The position numbers were made by a program, and so were the translations under genes. The notes under the pieces are model-generated. The model was not told the origin of the DNA. It saw only the letters and a program-made list of their open reading frames with translations, and ran no database searches. From Leptospira semungkisensis (lineage in GTDB: Bacteria; Spirochaetota; Leptospiria; Leptospirales; Leptospiraceae), in NCBI RefSeq assembly GCF_004770055.1, contig NZ_RQEP01000019.1, positions 186,001 to 250,000 of the forward strand: a stretch of DNA of 64,000 bases, given 5' to 3'. Each line of letters starts with the position of its first letter. The first letter of the stretch is position 1. Of the stretch, positions 1 to 9,357 are shown piece by piece.

Positions 1-200
1 TAACTCGGAAGATAACCGCTTCTAAATCTCTCGACTCGAATCCTTTCGCCCATTCTCTCGAAATCACCCTCTCCGTATCGAGGACAGCAGATCAGAAATT
101 CATGTCCTCTTTCAGCGAGTAACTCGGCAAAATTCCGCATGGAAATCGCCACGCCGTCTATTTTTGGAAGAAAGGTATCGGAAAAATAAAGGATCTTCAT
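1..200 (-). CDS. Glycosyltransferase family 4 N-terminus (partial)
   Basis: This minus-strand gene starts with ATG at 200 and runs off the left edge, so only about 66 N-terminal residues are visible. They begin [16 protein letters not shown] and continue with a pattern typical of the acceptor-binding Rossmann half of GT-B glycosyltransferases of family 4: a short first beta strand, then the P-x-(I/D)GG-like loop, then a helix ending in 'LAERGHE' before the next strand 'FLICCP'. Such enzymes transfer a sugar from a nucleotide donor, usually on lipid-linked or lipopolysaccharide intermediates at the inner face of the cytoplasmic membrane. It is divergent from the O-antigen-ligase-like gene at 331, which supports a role in envelope polysaccharide. 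The donor and acceptor cannot be told from this fragment. Confidence 0.8.
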   Translation of the reverse strand, partial: MKILYFSDTFLPKIDGVAISMRNFAELLAERGHEFLICCPRYGEGDFERMGERIRVERFRSGYLPS

Positions 201-330
201 CTTAGTTCCTAATGCGAAACCAATCTCTAGTATAAGATGGATTTTACCACTCCATTCCAAGAATATTTGCCAAAAATAATCGAATTTACAAAGAATCCGA
301 AAGTTAGATCCTTTCCTGAAATTATAGCCG

Positions 331-1656
331 ATGAAAGAGTTTTTGAAAAAAGCCCACTTATTCTGTTTGCTTGCTACCTTCCCCTTAATCGGAGTCTCGG
401 TAAGCTTGAGCCAAGGATTTCTCGTCCTCTCCTTTTTCTTTGGGCTTGCGGATCTTCTCAGAGAAAAACGCTTCGAGGATATTTTTCCAAAGCACAGACT
501 CTTTCAGATTTCTCTCGCTCTATTCGTTTGGTATTGGATCGTATTCTTCCTACATCTTGCCTTGGATAGGGAGAATCCAAGCAGCCTGCGCTCCGCGTGG
601 AACGGAGAATTGAAGGATTTCTTTTTGTTCTGCGGATTTCTCTCCGTAGGATTTGTTAAGAAGGAAGATACTCCTAGACTCTTTCATGCATTATTCTGGC
701 TCTTTCTCATTCTGATATTCACTGGAATTGCCGGTGGATTCACACCGGTTCGATTGTCCAGACTGATCAGCGATCTGTATAAGGAATCTCATACATACAA
801 ATTCACTCATCCTTTGGGCTCCTTTTTTTCGGTCCCTCTTTATATCTCCATCGGGCTTATGAATACTCATTTAACCTTTGGTGGATTGTTGCAGTTTTTC
901 TCAGCATTTGCAATCTTCTCCTTTTTGAAGACTTTACAAGAAGGGAATATTCGAAAAATCGCTTGGACCGGAATTCTTTTAGGACTCTATGTTTTGGTGC
1001 TTCTACTCAATCAAGCCCGCTCTAGTATGATAGGTGCCGGAGTAACGCTTTTGCTCGCAGGAATTCATATCTTTTTTCTAAGAAAAGAATTACCCAAATC
1101 CTTTTTAGTCAAAGGAGGAGTCGCCTTCTTAGGGCTGCTCTTGATCTTAGGAACCGCTTTGGCCATCAGTCCGGCCGGAAAGAAAGTAATCGGTCCCCTT
1201 TTCGGAAAGGAAAAACACACTGACTCAGGGCGAACCTTTATTTGGGACTCAAGCTTTCCATTAATACAAGAACATCCTTTGATCGGCGTCGGTCCTGGAA
1301 ATTATAATCGCGCGATCGACGAAGTTCGTTCTAAACATTCAGAAGAATATCCCGAGCTTGCTTATTTCTATGAAGTCACTCAAAGAGGACATGCTCATAA
1401 TGATTATTTCCATCTCGCATCCGTTTTTGGATTACCTGCGACGATCATTTATCTGAGCTTAGCAGCGAGCCTAGTCTTCTTTCTATTTCAATCGAAACTA
1501 GGCTTTCATCAGATCCTATTCTTTTACGGACTCTTAGGTTTCTTTGTATCCGGATTATTCCAATGTTATTTCCAAGATGATGAGGTAGTGATTCTATTCT
1601 GGTTGCTATTGGGATTATTCGTAAAATCCAGTGAATTAGAATCCGACCGTACATAG
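331..1656 (+). CDS. O-antigen ligase / polymerase-like membrane protein (Wzy_C family)
   Basis: A 441-residue polytopic membrane protein with about ten to twelve hydrophobic segments. Its longest soluble loop (roughly residues 285-355) carries the O-antigen-ligase signature: 'GVGPGNY', followed by '[14 protein letters not shown]', after which the chain re-enters the membrane. In WaaL-type ligases this periplasmic loop holds the catalytic His, and the family moves undecaprenyl-linked glycan onto lipid A-core or polymerises repeat units. The neighbour at 1-200 is a glycosyltransferase, consistent with LPS assembly. The start at 331 is the ATG before the first hydrophobic helix. Its 3' end overlaps the convergent phospholipase-D-like gene by 21 bases. 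Ligase and polymerase (Wzy) cannot be separated by sequence alone. Confidence 0.8.
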   Translation: MKEFLKKAHLFCLLATFPLIGVSVSLSQGFLVLSFFFGLADLLREKRFEDIFPKHRLFQISLALFVWYWIVFFLHLALDRENPSSLRSAWNGELKDFFLFCGFLSVGFVKKEDTPRLFHALFWLFLILIFTGIAGGFTPVRLSRLISDLYKESHTYKFTHPLGSFFSVPLYISIGLMNTHLTFGGLLQFFSAFAIFSFLKTLQEGNIRKIAWTGILLGLYVLVLLLNQARSSMIGAGVTLLLAGIHIFFLRKELPKSFLVKGGVAFLGLLLILGTALAISPAGKKVIGPLFGKEKHTDSGRTFIWDSSFPLIQEHPLIGVGPGNYNRAIDEVRSKHSEEYPELAYFYEVTQRGHAHNDYFHLASVFGLPATIIYLSLAASLVFFLFQSKLGFHQILFFYGLLGFFVSGLFQCYFQDDEVVILFWLLLGLFVKSSELESDRT

Positions 1657-3393
1657 ATTTTCTCTCCTTTGGTTCGGGAGACCTGTTTCCGAAAAGAATT
1701 CCGTCCAAGAGTTCGGAAACTCTTCCTTCTTCCATTGTCTTATATGTCCATCTGCGATAGATAGAAGAAGGTCCTGTGTCCAACGAAGGGAATCGTTCGC
1801 AGACTTATAACAGAAGTATAGACTGAAATCCTGGTATTCCAAAAGAATCATCCCAGTACTAGTCTCCAATGCTTCCTTCAGAAAATAGACTTCGTTTTGG
1901 ACATTCACTTCGGACTTCTTCGGTAATTTACCTCGATGAAAGATCCATGCTTGGATCGGAATTTGAGAATTTATCCAAATAGAGATCATTTTAGAATTTT
2001 CGAATGTCCAAGCAGGCTCAGAAAAGATCAATATTTCAGGTCTCAAGAAGAGAACTGGTTTTTTAGTGGCTTCTTCTAATTCAGCCATCAGAGAAGTTTG
2101 AGAAGAGGTTGCGAGTGTATTTGCAGAACGATCAAGCAACCTTGCACCCAAATCCAAAGTACCGACACTCGGAAACTCCGACCTTCCTCCAAAATTACGG
2201 GAGCTGATCGATTCATAGTTTTGCAAGGATTTGCAGACATCCGTTTCTAAAAATCGATAGAGCTGGATCCAACGAAACCAAGAGAATCCGATATCCAAGA
2301 ATATATCCTCTGAATTCGTTCCTTGTTTACAAACTGTAGAATGGACCGGATCGAATTGATACGTATTGGAAGAAGGAGCCATCTCGTATGAAGAGATCTG
2401 ACTCGCCTTCTCCTCCACCCTCTGCCATTCGTCTTTAAACTGAGAGACTAGATTTTCGTTCTTGGTTCTCACAAGTATTTCTCGGTTCGAATCTCTCGCA
2501 CTCAAGGAATAATTATAGGAACCTGTCAATAGCTCAAGATCATCGATGATTAGAGTTTTATGATGAAGAAGCCCTCCCTTTCCAAGACTTTCATCGTCTA
2601 GTATATCTTCGTTCCCGTCTTCCTGGATCACAAATCTCGAATTCGAAGAAAGCAGCTTACCCTCCGGATCAACCGGGCGATCATAAACTCCTGCGATAAA
2701 GTCCGCTTTCGAGAGAGCCATTCCGAGACTTAAAATAGGATCGTAATGGTCAAAGATCAGATATCTTATACTTTCTCGAGCCGAAGCAGCAGATGTAAAT
2801 AATCGATCCTGGATCCTAAATCCATCATTTGGAGAATTCTTAAATTCCAGATCTCCTATCTTCAGGGTAACAAACGGATATTCTTCTCTTAAGAAAGAAT
2901 GAAATTTTTCCCAATCCTTGCTAAGCAGAGAAAATTCGATATATCCATTATGATCTCGTTCTAAACCGTAGAACGTGAAATTTCCTGTTCCCAGAAACAC
3001 TGTCTTATGATCGCTTACGAGTACCTTGCTATGTTGCAAACCGGAGCCGTCCCAATAGCGCAGAAAAGGAAGGATCGCATTCGGATACTTCTTTCCCCAT
3101 TCACCCATGATTTGCAAATCCACTCCTCTAGAATGGGCGAGCAATAATTCATCCTCTATTTCAGGATCATCCAAGGAATACACATGCATATAAATGCTGT
3201 GCTTGGTTTCGCGGATCAATCTAAGGATCTCTTCTCGAACATTTCTTTTCTTCGCTTCTGGAACGAATCTACCCGGATAAGAAAAGAATGCTTTGGGAGA
3301 GTGATCCTCTTCCCAAGTAAGTCCCGAGCCTTCTTCATTGATGGAGCAAAACGGAAGAAGAAAAATTAGATAGAGTATCTTCTTCATTCCCAT
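1636..3393 (-). CDS. Phospholipase-D-fold (HKD) lipoprotein
   Basis: A 585-residue exported protein. The N-terminus 'KKILYLIFLLPFCS' is a short lipoprotein-type signal with Cys16 as probable lipid anchor. Two complete HKD motifs are present: H121-x-K123-x4-D128 (HSKVLVSD, then GTGNF) and H277-x-K279-x4-D284 (HHKTLIID, then GSYNYS). Members of this superfamily cleave phosphodiesters in phospholipids or nucleic acids through a phospho-histidine intermediate. The two halves form one active site, so catalysis is plausible. Residues from about 340 to 585 match nothing I recognise. The gene is the last of a three-gene exported set. Met1 (3393) gives a 10-base overlap with the upstream gene; Met3 (3387) would give a classical ATGA overlap and may be the real start. 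Nuclease and phospholipase activity cannot be distinguished here. Confidence 0.85.
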   Translation of the reverse strand: MGMKKILYLIFLLPFCSINEEGSGLTWEEDHSPKAFFSYPGRFVPEAKKRNVREEILRLIRETKHSIYMHVYSLDDPEIEDELLLAHSRGVDLQIMGEWGKKYPNAILPFLRYWDGSGLQHSKVLVSDHKTVFLGTGNFTFYGLERDHNGYIEFSLLSKDWEKFHSFLREEYPFVTLKIGDLEFKNSPNDGFRIQDRLFTSAASARESIRYLIFDHYDPILSLGMALSKADFIAGVYDRPVDPEGKLLSSNSRFVIQEDGNEDILDDESLGKGGLLHHKTLIIDDLELLTGSYNYSLSARDSNREILVRTKNENLVSQFKDEWQRVEEKASQISSYEMAPSSNTYQFDPVHSTVCKQGTNSEDIFLDIGFSWFRWIQLYRFLETDVCKSLQNYESISSRNFGGRSEFPSVGTLDLGARLLDRSANTLATSSQTSLMAELEEATKKPVLFLRPEILIFSEPAWTFENSKMISIWINSQIPIQAWIFHRGKLPKKSEVNVQNEVYFLKEALETSTGMILLEYQDFSLYFCYKSANDSLRWTQDLLLSIADGHIRQWKKEEFPNSWTEFFSETGLPNQRRENLCTVGF

Positions 3394-4787
3394 ACCGCCT
3401 TCATTTGCAATAGAAGATACCAGTTTCGGAGCCCTACATTTAAATCTGTTTCAAAACCTCCCGCCTCTACTTGCAAGACAGGCATAGACTCTCCCTTCGG
3501 GATCCAGCCCAGGCTCAATCCTCCTTCTCTCAAAAAGGAATGGCTTAAGATCCTTTTGGAAAAGATCCAAGCTCCCGATGAGGCGATGTCTTCTTTAAAG
3601 AAGGAAATATATGTGAAGTGAACTCCAAACTGAAATCCCTGTCCCATCCATTCTGATCGAAGACCGATCAGGCCGGCTGGACGTTTGGTCGGATACTTTG
3701 TTTCTTCTCTTTCCAAGCCGGAAGAAGTAACCCAACTGGAAGGATAAAATCCCCAGATCTGCTGCAGGATCGGATTGGAAATAGGAGAGTTTCCCATTCC
3801 CACAAAACCGAGTTCCAAGATCTCCCCATTTGATTTTCTCTTTTCTTGGTCCGGCAAAAAACCGAAGAAAGAGATCTTGCTATCTTTCAGATAAAATCCT
3901 GTATCGAATCGAACTGCTTCTCCGCTGATTGGAAGAGATCTTTCCGGACGAGAAGGATTCCATGCAGTTTTATCTATCCCTCGAGAAAGAAAGAAATCAC
4001 AAGAGAGATAAAAATATTTCCAGATGTATCCAAAGCCGAACTTCCATTCTACTAAGTAATCCTTGTCTCCATCTTCTTTACCGGATCTGGATTCTTTCTT
4101 GTCTTCTCCGAACCTTCCCCAATCCCCTAAAGACAAATAACGGATCTGAAAATGATAAACGAATTCATCATTCTTATTTCCTTGGATTAAGAAGCCTGTC
4201 CTATACCTGGATTCGTTCGATCGACTATGATTTTTGTCCTGAACCAATAAGGCATCACTTGCTTCTTTCGAAAGGAATTGCTCTCTGCCCTGCAATCTGA
4301 GCCAAGAGTTTTCCCAGAGAGGAAAGCCTCTGTATAGATCCAAGAGATCAAACCGAATCTTTAGGTTCGGATCCAGGTTTTCTACAAATACGCCTTCCAC
4401 TCCGTCTGTCCAAGAAGTCCAAGCGGGAAAGGATTCAGGATCCGACCTTCTTCCCAATCCCCACAGAAAGCGGTTCTTTAAAATTCCTATATAACTGTTT
4501 CTGCCAGGAAGAAGCACCAAATTGTCTTCGGAGGCTTTGATCCCTACCCATTCCAAATGTGTTTTATACTCATTGCTTTCTTTCCGGTAAATAAAGCCAA
4601 AGCCTAGAGGTTGAGCGTTCCCAGAAAATCTGCCGGCTGTATCTTCATTCGGATGTTTCTCTCTTCCTTGGTCCCTAAATAGGATCCACTGAAAGTAAAA
4701 TTTCAATCCGGGCAATTTAGAAGAAGGAACCTGAGAATATAGATCTGCTGCAATCAGGATCAAAGTAAAAAAGAAGATCTTTTTCAT
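3384..4787 (-). CDS. Exported protein, probable outer-membrane beta-barrel
   Basis: A 467-residue protein with a cleavable signal peptide (MKKIFFFTLILIAADLYSQ) and no further transmembrane helix. The mature part is rich in Trp, Phe, Tyr and Gly, with many alternating polar/hydrophobic stretches such as 'KFYFQWILF', 'FGFIYRK', 'YRTGFLIQG', 'FQIRYLSLG' and 'FQFGVHFTYISFF'. It ends with aromatic-rich strands. This pattern suggests an outer-membrane beta-barrel, but I recognise no named family. It lies between a lamin-tail-domain lipoprotein (11-base gap upstream) and the phospholipase-D-fold lipoprotein (overlapping downstream), so the three are probably made together. It might be a channel or anchor for those two surface or periplasmic proteins. 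That role is inference from position only. Confidence 0.6.
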   Translation of the reverse strand: MKKIFFFTLILIAADLYSQVPSSKLPGLKFYFQWILFRDQGREKHPNEDTAGRFSGNAQPLGFGFIYRKESNEYKTHLEWVGIKASEDNLVLLPGRNSYIGILKNRFLWGLGRRSDPESFPAWTSWTDGVEGVFVENLDPNLKIRFDLLDLYRGFPLWENSWLRLQGREQFLSKEASDALLVQDKNHSRSNESRYRTGFLIQGNKNDEFVYHFQIRYLSLGDWGRFGEDKKESRSGKEDGDKDYLVEWKFGFGYIWKYFYLSCDFFLSRGIDKTAWNPSRPERSLPISGEAVRFDTGFYLKDSKISFFGFLPDQEKRKSNGEILELGFVGMGNSPISNPILQQIWGFYPSSWVTSSGLEREETKYPTKRPAGLIGLRSEWMGQGFQFGVHFTYISFFKEDIASSGAWIFSKRILSHSFLREGGLSLGWIPKGESMPVLQVEAGGFETDLNVGLRNWYLLLQMKAVWE

Positions 4788-4798
4788 AAAGACCTCTC

Positions 4799-6964
4799 TT
4801 ACTCGAGTTCACTTGGGTGAGCATCCGTCAGTGCGCATGTAGGATCCCGGAAAGGCTTGCCGGCATAACTGCTAACCTTCCAGGTCCTTACACCTTGTTC
4901 TTCCTTAGAATATGCAGATTTTCTAATTTTATTCTTTGTATCATTGATGCCCGGTCCGCTGGAATCATAGAGGAATTCATCCCAAACTTCTCCCGAATCA
5001 GGATCATACAGCCTTACTATATTTTTTCCACTCGTAGGAAGACTAAAAGCTGGATCCTTCCAAAATGAAGTTTCAGGAAAGCAGGTAGAGGCTCCGGCGG
5101 ACAATAAGGTCAAAGAATCCGGATCCAAGGGGAATAAAATAGAAGTCACTGCTCCCGAGCCGGAAACGATCCGTAAAAGACCCGCGTTCGGATTTCCTTG
5201 TTTATTTACAAATTCAAGAAACCGATCTTTGGCGATAGGATTTGTTCCCTGGTAAGAACCCATCCAGGAAACTTCAGAGAACATAGCTTTGTTCGTAAGA
5301 ACTGAATTTGTACAAGCCCTTCTTCCCGGGGAAGTTCTTAGATTTGCATCCTCAATGGAATTGGGAGAATTCAGATTCGAATCTTTGATTTGCAGCGAAA
5401 GCGCTGATGCCCGGCTCGCGTTTATCTTTGCATGGATCTTAGGCCCTCCGTTCTCAAAGCAAATAGATGCAACGGATCCATCTGTTTTTTCTAATATGAT
5501 TCTATCGGGAGAACCTAATTTCGTTTTCCAAACCCCGTCCCATAAGATCTTTCTCATTCCCGAAGATCGATCCAAGAGAGAGATAGGATCCCCTAACTTG
5601 CCAGCCTTCAGATTTCTATAGGAAAAATTAGGAGAAGAAATTAGAAATGGCAGACTTCCGATTGTAAATATCTGTCCAGGCTTCCAAGCTCCGGAGAAAG
5701 AAACAGGTTCTTGGATATTTCCCCATTGGATTTGCAAGAAGGATGGATCACATTCTTCTAATCCTGTATAGAGAAGATCCAGGTATTTCCAGTCGGCCCA
5801 AAGAATTGAACCTTCTTTCCATCCGATCGGATTCACCTCTTCTAACTCGATGGAATTTAGAGCGCAAACAGGAAGTTTGTTAGAGGGGATCGAATTTCGA
5901 TCCTGTCTTCCGGGACTCATGCAAATCGTTTCGTCTTCCTTGCATTCGGAAAATCCCAGATTGGTCCAAGAGATATATTCCTCTCCAAAAAGATATCCAC
6001 CGCCCGGAAGAGGAAATGATCCGGAGGTTTGCTTCGAAAATAAATAGAGATTTCCGACCTTCTTCAGATCTCCCCATCGAATCCCACTGAGAGGGAATCT
6101 TTCTAACTTAGAAGAAGATTCTCCATACACTCTCGTCTCAAAAGGAGAGATCCATCCGGTTGTCTTAGGTAAGGCGATCCTTGTTCCGAAAAGCTCTATA
6201 CCTAATCCTTCTTCGCAAATCGGAAATGGGTTCGGATTATAGATCTCGATCCATCTACCGATCGGAGAATCAGTTTCGCCGAAGATCTCGGTGATCACAG
6301 GAATAGACAAACTGCATTCTTCTAGAGCAGCTCGGTTTATAAGAAGGATTTTTGCCCGAATCTTTTCCTGAAAACCTTTCGAAGTGAAACGAAAAGCAAA
6401 GTAGATCTCCTTTTCGCCTCTTGCTGGAAGAACGAGCAAGATTTCTTCATTCTGAAAATGGAATATACTGAAACTTTTTTGATGGGTTCTCGAATGAAAA
6501 TCTTTTCTAGTCCAAAAGTTTTCTTTAGCGCCGACGTCGAATTCTCTCTCTCCAACGAGTGCGAAGTCAGCCGTTTGGATCCATTTCAGTAGATCGTTCT
6601 TAGGATAAGTTCCTATTCTGGCAGAAGACCCGTCTCGTAAGACCAAACTTGATTCGGGGACCAATTCCTCCTTCTTCCAAGATTCAAAAGAGCGGTGTAA
6701 ATTTTCCTTAGAATGAGCATCATTGTCGTGAAGGCAGATCTGAAGGAGAAGATTTGGATCTTCTCCCGTTTGGACGCATGTGGTTCCGTCGCTTTCTTGT
6801 ATCTCGCTAATCGAATTCGAATGAAGACCCGAATATAAAGGATCATATTGAAAAGAAACGGCGGAAGCTTCTTCCGACCAGATGGATTCTTTTGCGGATC
6901 CGCCTTTACAAACAGAGATGAAACCAAAGAAGCAAAATAAGAAAAATGGAATGGATTTGTTCAT
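4799..6964 (-). CDS. Lipoprotein with lamin-tail-like (LTD) domains
   Basis: A 721-residue exported protein. Its hydrophobic N-terminus ends 'FISVC', a permissive spirochaetal lipobox with Cys19 as probable anchor. Around residues 225-280 the sequence 'PVITEIFG...GRWIEIYNPNPFPI' has the shape of a lamin-tail domain: (I/V)xEI, then W(I/V)E(I/L)YN, then an immunoglobulin-like fold. A second similar block lies near residues 570-650 ('MFSEVSWMGS', 'DRFLEFVNKQ', 'VRLYDPDSGEVWDEF'). In bacteria, LTDs occur in secreted proteins and are often found with phosphoesterases. Here the operon also encodes a phospholipase-D-fold lipoprotein, which fits. A strong Shine-Dalgarno (AAGGAGGG, five bases from the ATG) is embedded in a predicted hairpin just after uvrC. 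The function is unknown; binding of nucleic acid or membrane surfaces is possible. Confidence 0.65.
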   Translation of the reverse strand: MNKSIPFFLFCFFGFISVCKGGSAKESIWSEEASAVSFQYDPLYSGLHSNSISEIQESDGTTCVQTGEDPNLLLQICLHDNDAHSKENLHRSFESWKKEELVPESSLVLRDGSSARIGTYPKNDLLKWIQTADFALVGEREFDVGAKENFWTRKDFHSRTHQKSFSIFHFQNEEILLVLPARGEKEIYFAFRFTSKGFQEKIRAKILLINRAALEECSLSIPVITEIFGETDSPIGRWIEIYNPNPFPICEEGLGIELFGTRIALPKTTGWISPFETRVYGESSSKLERFPLSGIRWGDLKKVGNLYLFSKQTSGSFPLPGGGYLFGEEYISWTNLGFSECKEDETICMSPGRQDRNSIPSNKLPVCALNSIELEEVNPIGWKEGSILWADWKYLDLLYTGLEECDPSFLQIQWGNIQEPVSFSGAWKPGQIFTIGSLPFLISSPNFSYRNLKAGKLGDPISLLDRSSGMRKILWDGVWKTKLGSPDRIILEKTDGSVASICFENGGPKIHAKINASRASALSLQIKDSNLNSPNSIEDANLRTSPGRRACTNSVLTNKAMFSEVSWMGSYQGTNPIAKDRFLEFVNKQGNPNAGLLRIVSGSGAVTSILFPLDPDSLTLLSAGASTCFPETSFWKDPAFSLPTSGKNIVRLYDPDSGEVWDEFLYDSSGPGINDTKNKIRKSAYSKEEQGVRTWKVSSYAGKPFRDPTCALTDAHPSELE

Positions 6965-6965
6965 T

Positions 6966-7013
6966 TTTCCCTCCTTCTCTTACGGGTAGGAGAGAAAAAG
7001 AATGGGAGGGAAA
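6966..7013 (-). promoter_or_regulatory. Inverted repeat that could mask a ribosome-binding site
   Basis: Between the uvrC stop and the LTD lipoprotein start, TTTCCCTCC at 6966-6974 is perfectly complementary to GGAGGGAAA at 7005-7013. An inner pair, TTCTCT (6975-6980) with AGAGAA (6991-6996), extends the stem. In the minus-strand mRNA the 3' arm contains the Shine-Dalgarno of the lipoprotein gene, so folding would hide it. There is no U-tract, so it is not an intrinsic terminator for uvrC. A thermosensor-like or processing role is possible but untested. Confidence 0.5.
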
Positions 7014-7014
7014 T

Positions 7015-8874
7015 TTATTCGATTTGAGTAGGACTCTCCGGAATTGTTGTTCCGGTGTGGAAATGTTGGTAGATCTTTTCGGCGAGTGATTCTCCGATGC
7101 CTGGCACTTTCATAAGTTCGGCCACATTCGCGTCTTCGATCTTCTTCTGCCCGGAGAAGGATCGAAGTAATAATTTGCTTCGTTTCAACCCAATATCGGG
7201 GACCTCTTTGATTAAACTATTCAAGGCCTCTCTATTTCTGCGGGATCTATGATGCTCCACTCCAAACCGATGCGCTTCGTCTCGGAGATGCCTAAGTAGT
7301 TTCATTCCGGGGGAATTCATATCAAAACTGTAAGGGGTCATCTCTCCCGGAAAATAGATCTCTTCTCTCTTCTTGGCAAGACCGACCATAGGAAGATTCG
7401 GAGCCCCAGCCTCTACGGCAGCCTCGCAAGCCTTGCCTAGTTGTGTAGGACCTCCATCGATCACGATCAAATCGGGAAGAACTCCGTCCTCGTTCATGAT
7501 CCTTTGCAATCTACGGGAGATTACTTCGTGCATCATTCCAGGATCGTTGATCCCTTCATAGCCTCGTATATTATATTTTCTGTATCCTTGTTTGAATGGC
7601 TTTCCTTCTACAAACATGACCCCGCTTGCCACAGGAAAAGAACCTTGGAAATGAGAGATATCATAACATTCGATAATATGAGGAGGTTCGGACAGTTGGA
7701 ACATCTCTTGGATTTCTTTTAAGGCAATTGTCTGGTCTCTATAATGAGTTGCCAGAAGTCGTTCAGTAAGACTGAGTTCCGCATTCTTCTCTGCGATCTT
7801 TAAGAGAGATTTCTTTTCTCCCGCTTTTGGAAAACGTAGCTTTGGTCGAAAGCCTGTCTTCTCTTGCAGAAAATCTAATACTGCTTCTCCTTCTTCTTTT
7901 AATCCGAAGGAAACTACGATACTCGCAGGGATCCAACCTGCTCCCAAGTAATAATCCCGGAAGAAGGAAGAGAGGATCTCCTCTTCTGTAGAGTTCTGCA
8001 CACCTTGGAGAGGAAAGGATTTCTTATTATCCAGACGACCCCCTCTCACTTCCATTAGAACAACCTGTCCTTCGTCTTCTTTACGGGCGAAAGCGATTAC
8101 ATCCTCATCCCCTCCATCCATACTCACCACTGTCTGTTTTTGGCGGAATAATTGGAGCCTTCCAAGCATATCTCTATAACGAGCGGCATTCTCGAATTCC
8201 ATCTTGGTGGAATATTCATCCATGCGTTTCGTGAGCTCATTCGCGAGAACTTCCTTCTTACCTTCCAAGAATTGTATGATCTGATTCACTATGACTGCAT
8301 ATTCTTCTTTTGGAACAGTTCCTTGGCAGGGGCCTAGGCATCTTCCCATCTGGAAATTCAAGCAAGGCCGTCTAGGTTTAGGAAGAGGAAGAACCTGTTT
8401 CGTCTTACGTATAGGAAAGATCCGATGAATTACATCCAATACTTCTCGAGTCGTTTTCACATCCGTATAAGGACCGAAAAATCTATCTCCGTTGCCCTTG
8501 ATCTTTCGAGTTACGAATACCATAGGAAATGGTTCCGAGAGTGAAACACAAAGATAAGGATACTTCTTATCGTCTTTTAAACGTACATTATACCTTGGAT
8601 TATGCTTCTTGATAAGAGTCGCTTCTAGGATCAGCGCTTCCTTTTCTGTAGAAGTTGCAATCCAATCCAGATCATAGATCTCTCTCTGCAAATGGCGTGT
8701 CTTGATATCGGATTGCTTTTCTTTTAAATAATTTCGGATCCTTTTGTCTAGGTTCTTTGCCTTGCCTACATAGATCACTTCGCCTTCGGAATTCTTCCAA
8801 AGGTAGCAACCGGGAGAACCTGTTAGGTTCTTCAGTTTTTCTACGATCAGACTGTGATTGAAAACTTCAGGCAT
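7015..8874 (-). CDS. uvrC: Excinuclease ABC subunit C
   Basis: A 619-residue UvrC of normal length. It makes both incisions in nucleotide excision repair after UvrB has been loaded at the lesion. The N-terminal GIY-YIG nuclease is clear ([15 protein letters not shown], about residues 17-45), as is the Cys pair 'GRCLGPC'. The UVR domain that contacts UvrB lies near residues 205-240. The RNase-H-like 5' nuclease core follows ('[11 protein letters not shown]', '[15 protein letters not shown]'), and tandem helix-hairpin-helix motifs close the protein ('[13 protein letters not shown]', '[12 protein letters not shown]'). It follows the release-factor-like gene after 33 bases and precedes the exported LTD operon on the same strand. 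Confidence 0.97.
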   Translation of the reverse strand: MPEVFNHSLIVEKLKNLTGSPGCYLWKNSEGEVIYVGKAKNLDKRIRNYLKEKQSDIKTRHLQREIYDLDWIATSTEKEALILEATLIKKHNPRYNVRLKDDKKYPYLCVSLSEPFPMVFVTRKIKGNGDRFFGPYTDVKTTREVLDVIHRIFPIRKTKQVLPLPKPRRPCLNFQMGRCLGPCQGTVPKEEYAVIVNQIIQFLEGKKEVLANELTKRMDEYSTKMEFENAARYRDMLGRLQLFRQKQTVVSMDGGDEDVIAFARKEDEGQVVLMEVRGGRLDNKKSFPLQGVQNSTEEEILSSFFRDYYLGAGWIPASIVVSFGLKEEGEAVLDFLQEKTGFRPKLRFPKAGEKKSLLKIAEKNAELSLTERLLATHYRDQTIALKEIQEMFQLSEPPHIIECYDISHFQGSFPVASGVMFVEGKPFKQGYRKYNIRGYEGINDPGMMHEVISRRLQRIMNEDGVLPDLIVIDGGPTQLGKACEAAVEAGAPNLPMVGLAKKREEIYFPGEMTPYSFDMNSPGMKLLRHLRDEAHRFGVEHHRSRRNREALNSLIKEVPDIGLKRSKLLLRSFSGQKKIEDANVAELMKVPGIGESLAEKIYQHFHTGTTIPESPTQIE

Positions 8875-8907
8875 TCTTTCTTAGGGTCCCGGATTTACTA
8901 GAAAATA

Positions 8908-9357
8908 CTATTCTTCGGAGTCGGTCCAATCTTCTCCGTATTCTTCCTTCCAATCGTTTTCTGGAACGAATTCCCTTTTTAGACCAGAGGAAGCTTTTGC
9001 CCTGGCTTTTCTTTTTGCCTTTCTGGCCTTATCCGCCTTTGCCTTTCTAGCTTTTGCGTGTTCCGGATCTTCTATTTTAGAAAGAGCTCTTGCTTCTTCT
9101 TCAAATTTTTCGCAGAGTAAAATCCGAGCCTTGTATCTATTCAGTCCTTGGGTGCGATGAATGGAACATTTGATCTCTGTTCCGCTTGGTCTATGAAGAA
9201 GGCGAACTGCAGTAGAGACCTTGTTCACGTTCTGGCCTCCCTTTCCGCCGCTTCGAACAAAAGTCTCTTCTAGATCCGATTCTTTGATCCCAAGACCTTC
9301 CAGCCTAGAGAGCAAAGCAGTTTCTTTTTCTATAGAAACCGGAAAGCGAGAGGCCAT
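8908..9357 (-). CDS. GGQ-domain release-factor-like protein (probable ribosome rescue)
   Basis: A 149-residue protein with the catalytic domain of class-I release factors but none of the codon-recognition domains. The GGQ motif is at residues 40-42 ('RSGGKGGQNVNKV'), followed by the conserved 'RTQGLNRYKARILL'. The C-terminus is a highly basic Lys/Ala/Arg tail of about 35 residues and then an acidic end. ArfB-type rescue factors use a basic tail to probe the empty mRNA channel of stalled ribosomes and then hydrolyse peptidyl-tRNA, so the same job is likely. The gene abuts the thioesterase gene directly (stop 9358, start 9357) and lies in a translation/repair string with rpmB, nth and uvrC. A mitochondrial-type C12orf65-like relative is an alternative assignment. 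Confidence 0.8.
   Translation of the reverse strand: MASRFPVSIEKETALLSRLEGLGIKESDLEETFVRSGGKGGQNVNKVSTAVRLLHRPSGTEIKCSIHRTQGLNRYKARILLCEKFEEEARALSKIEDPEHAKARKAKADKARKAKRKARAKASSGLKREFVPENDWKEEYGEDWTDSEE

Noticed and set aside
1636..6964. Homology between the C-terminal part of the phospholipase-D lipoprotein and the N-terminal part of the LTD lipoprotein (both have a (Y/F)Q(F/Y)DP and later Cys-x-Gln pattern)
   Set aside because: The match is a few residues only and does not continue; likely chance.
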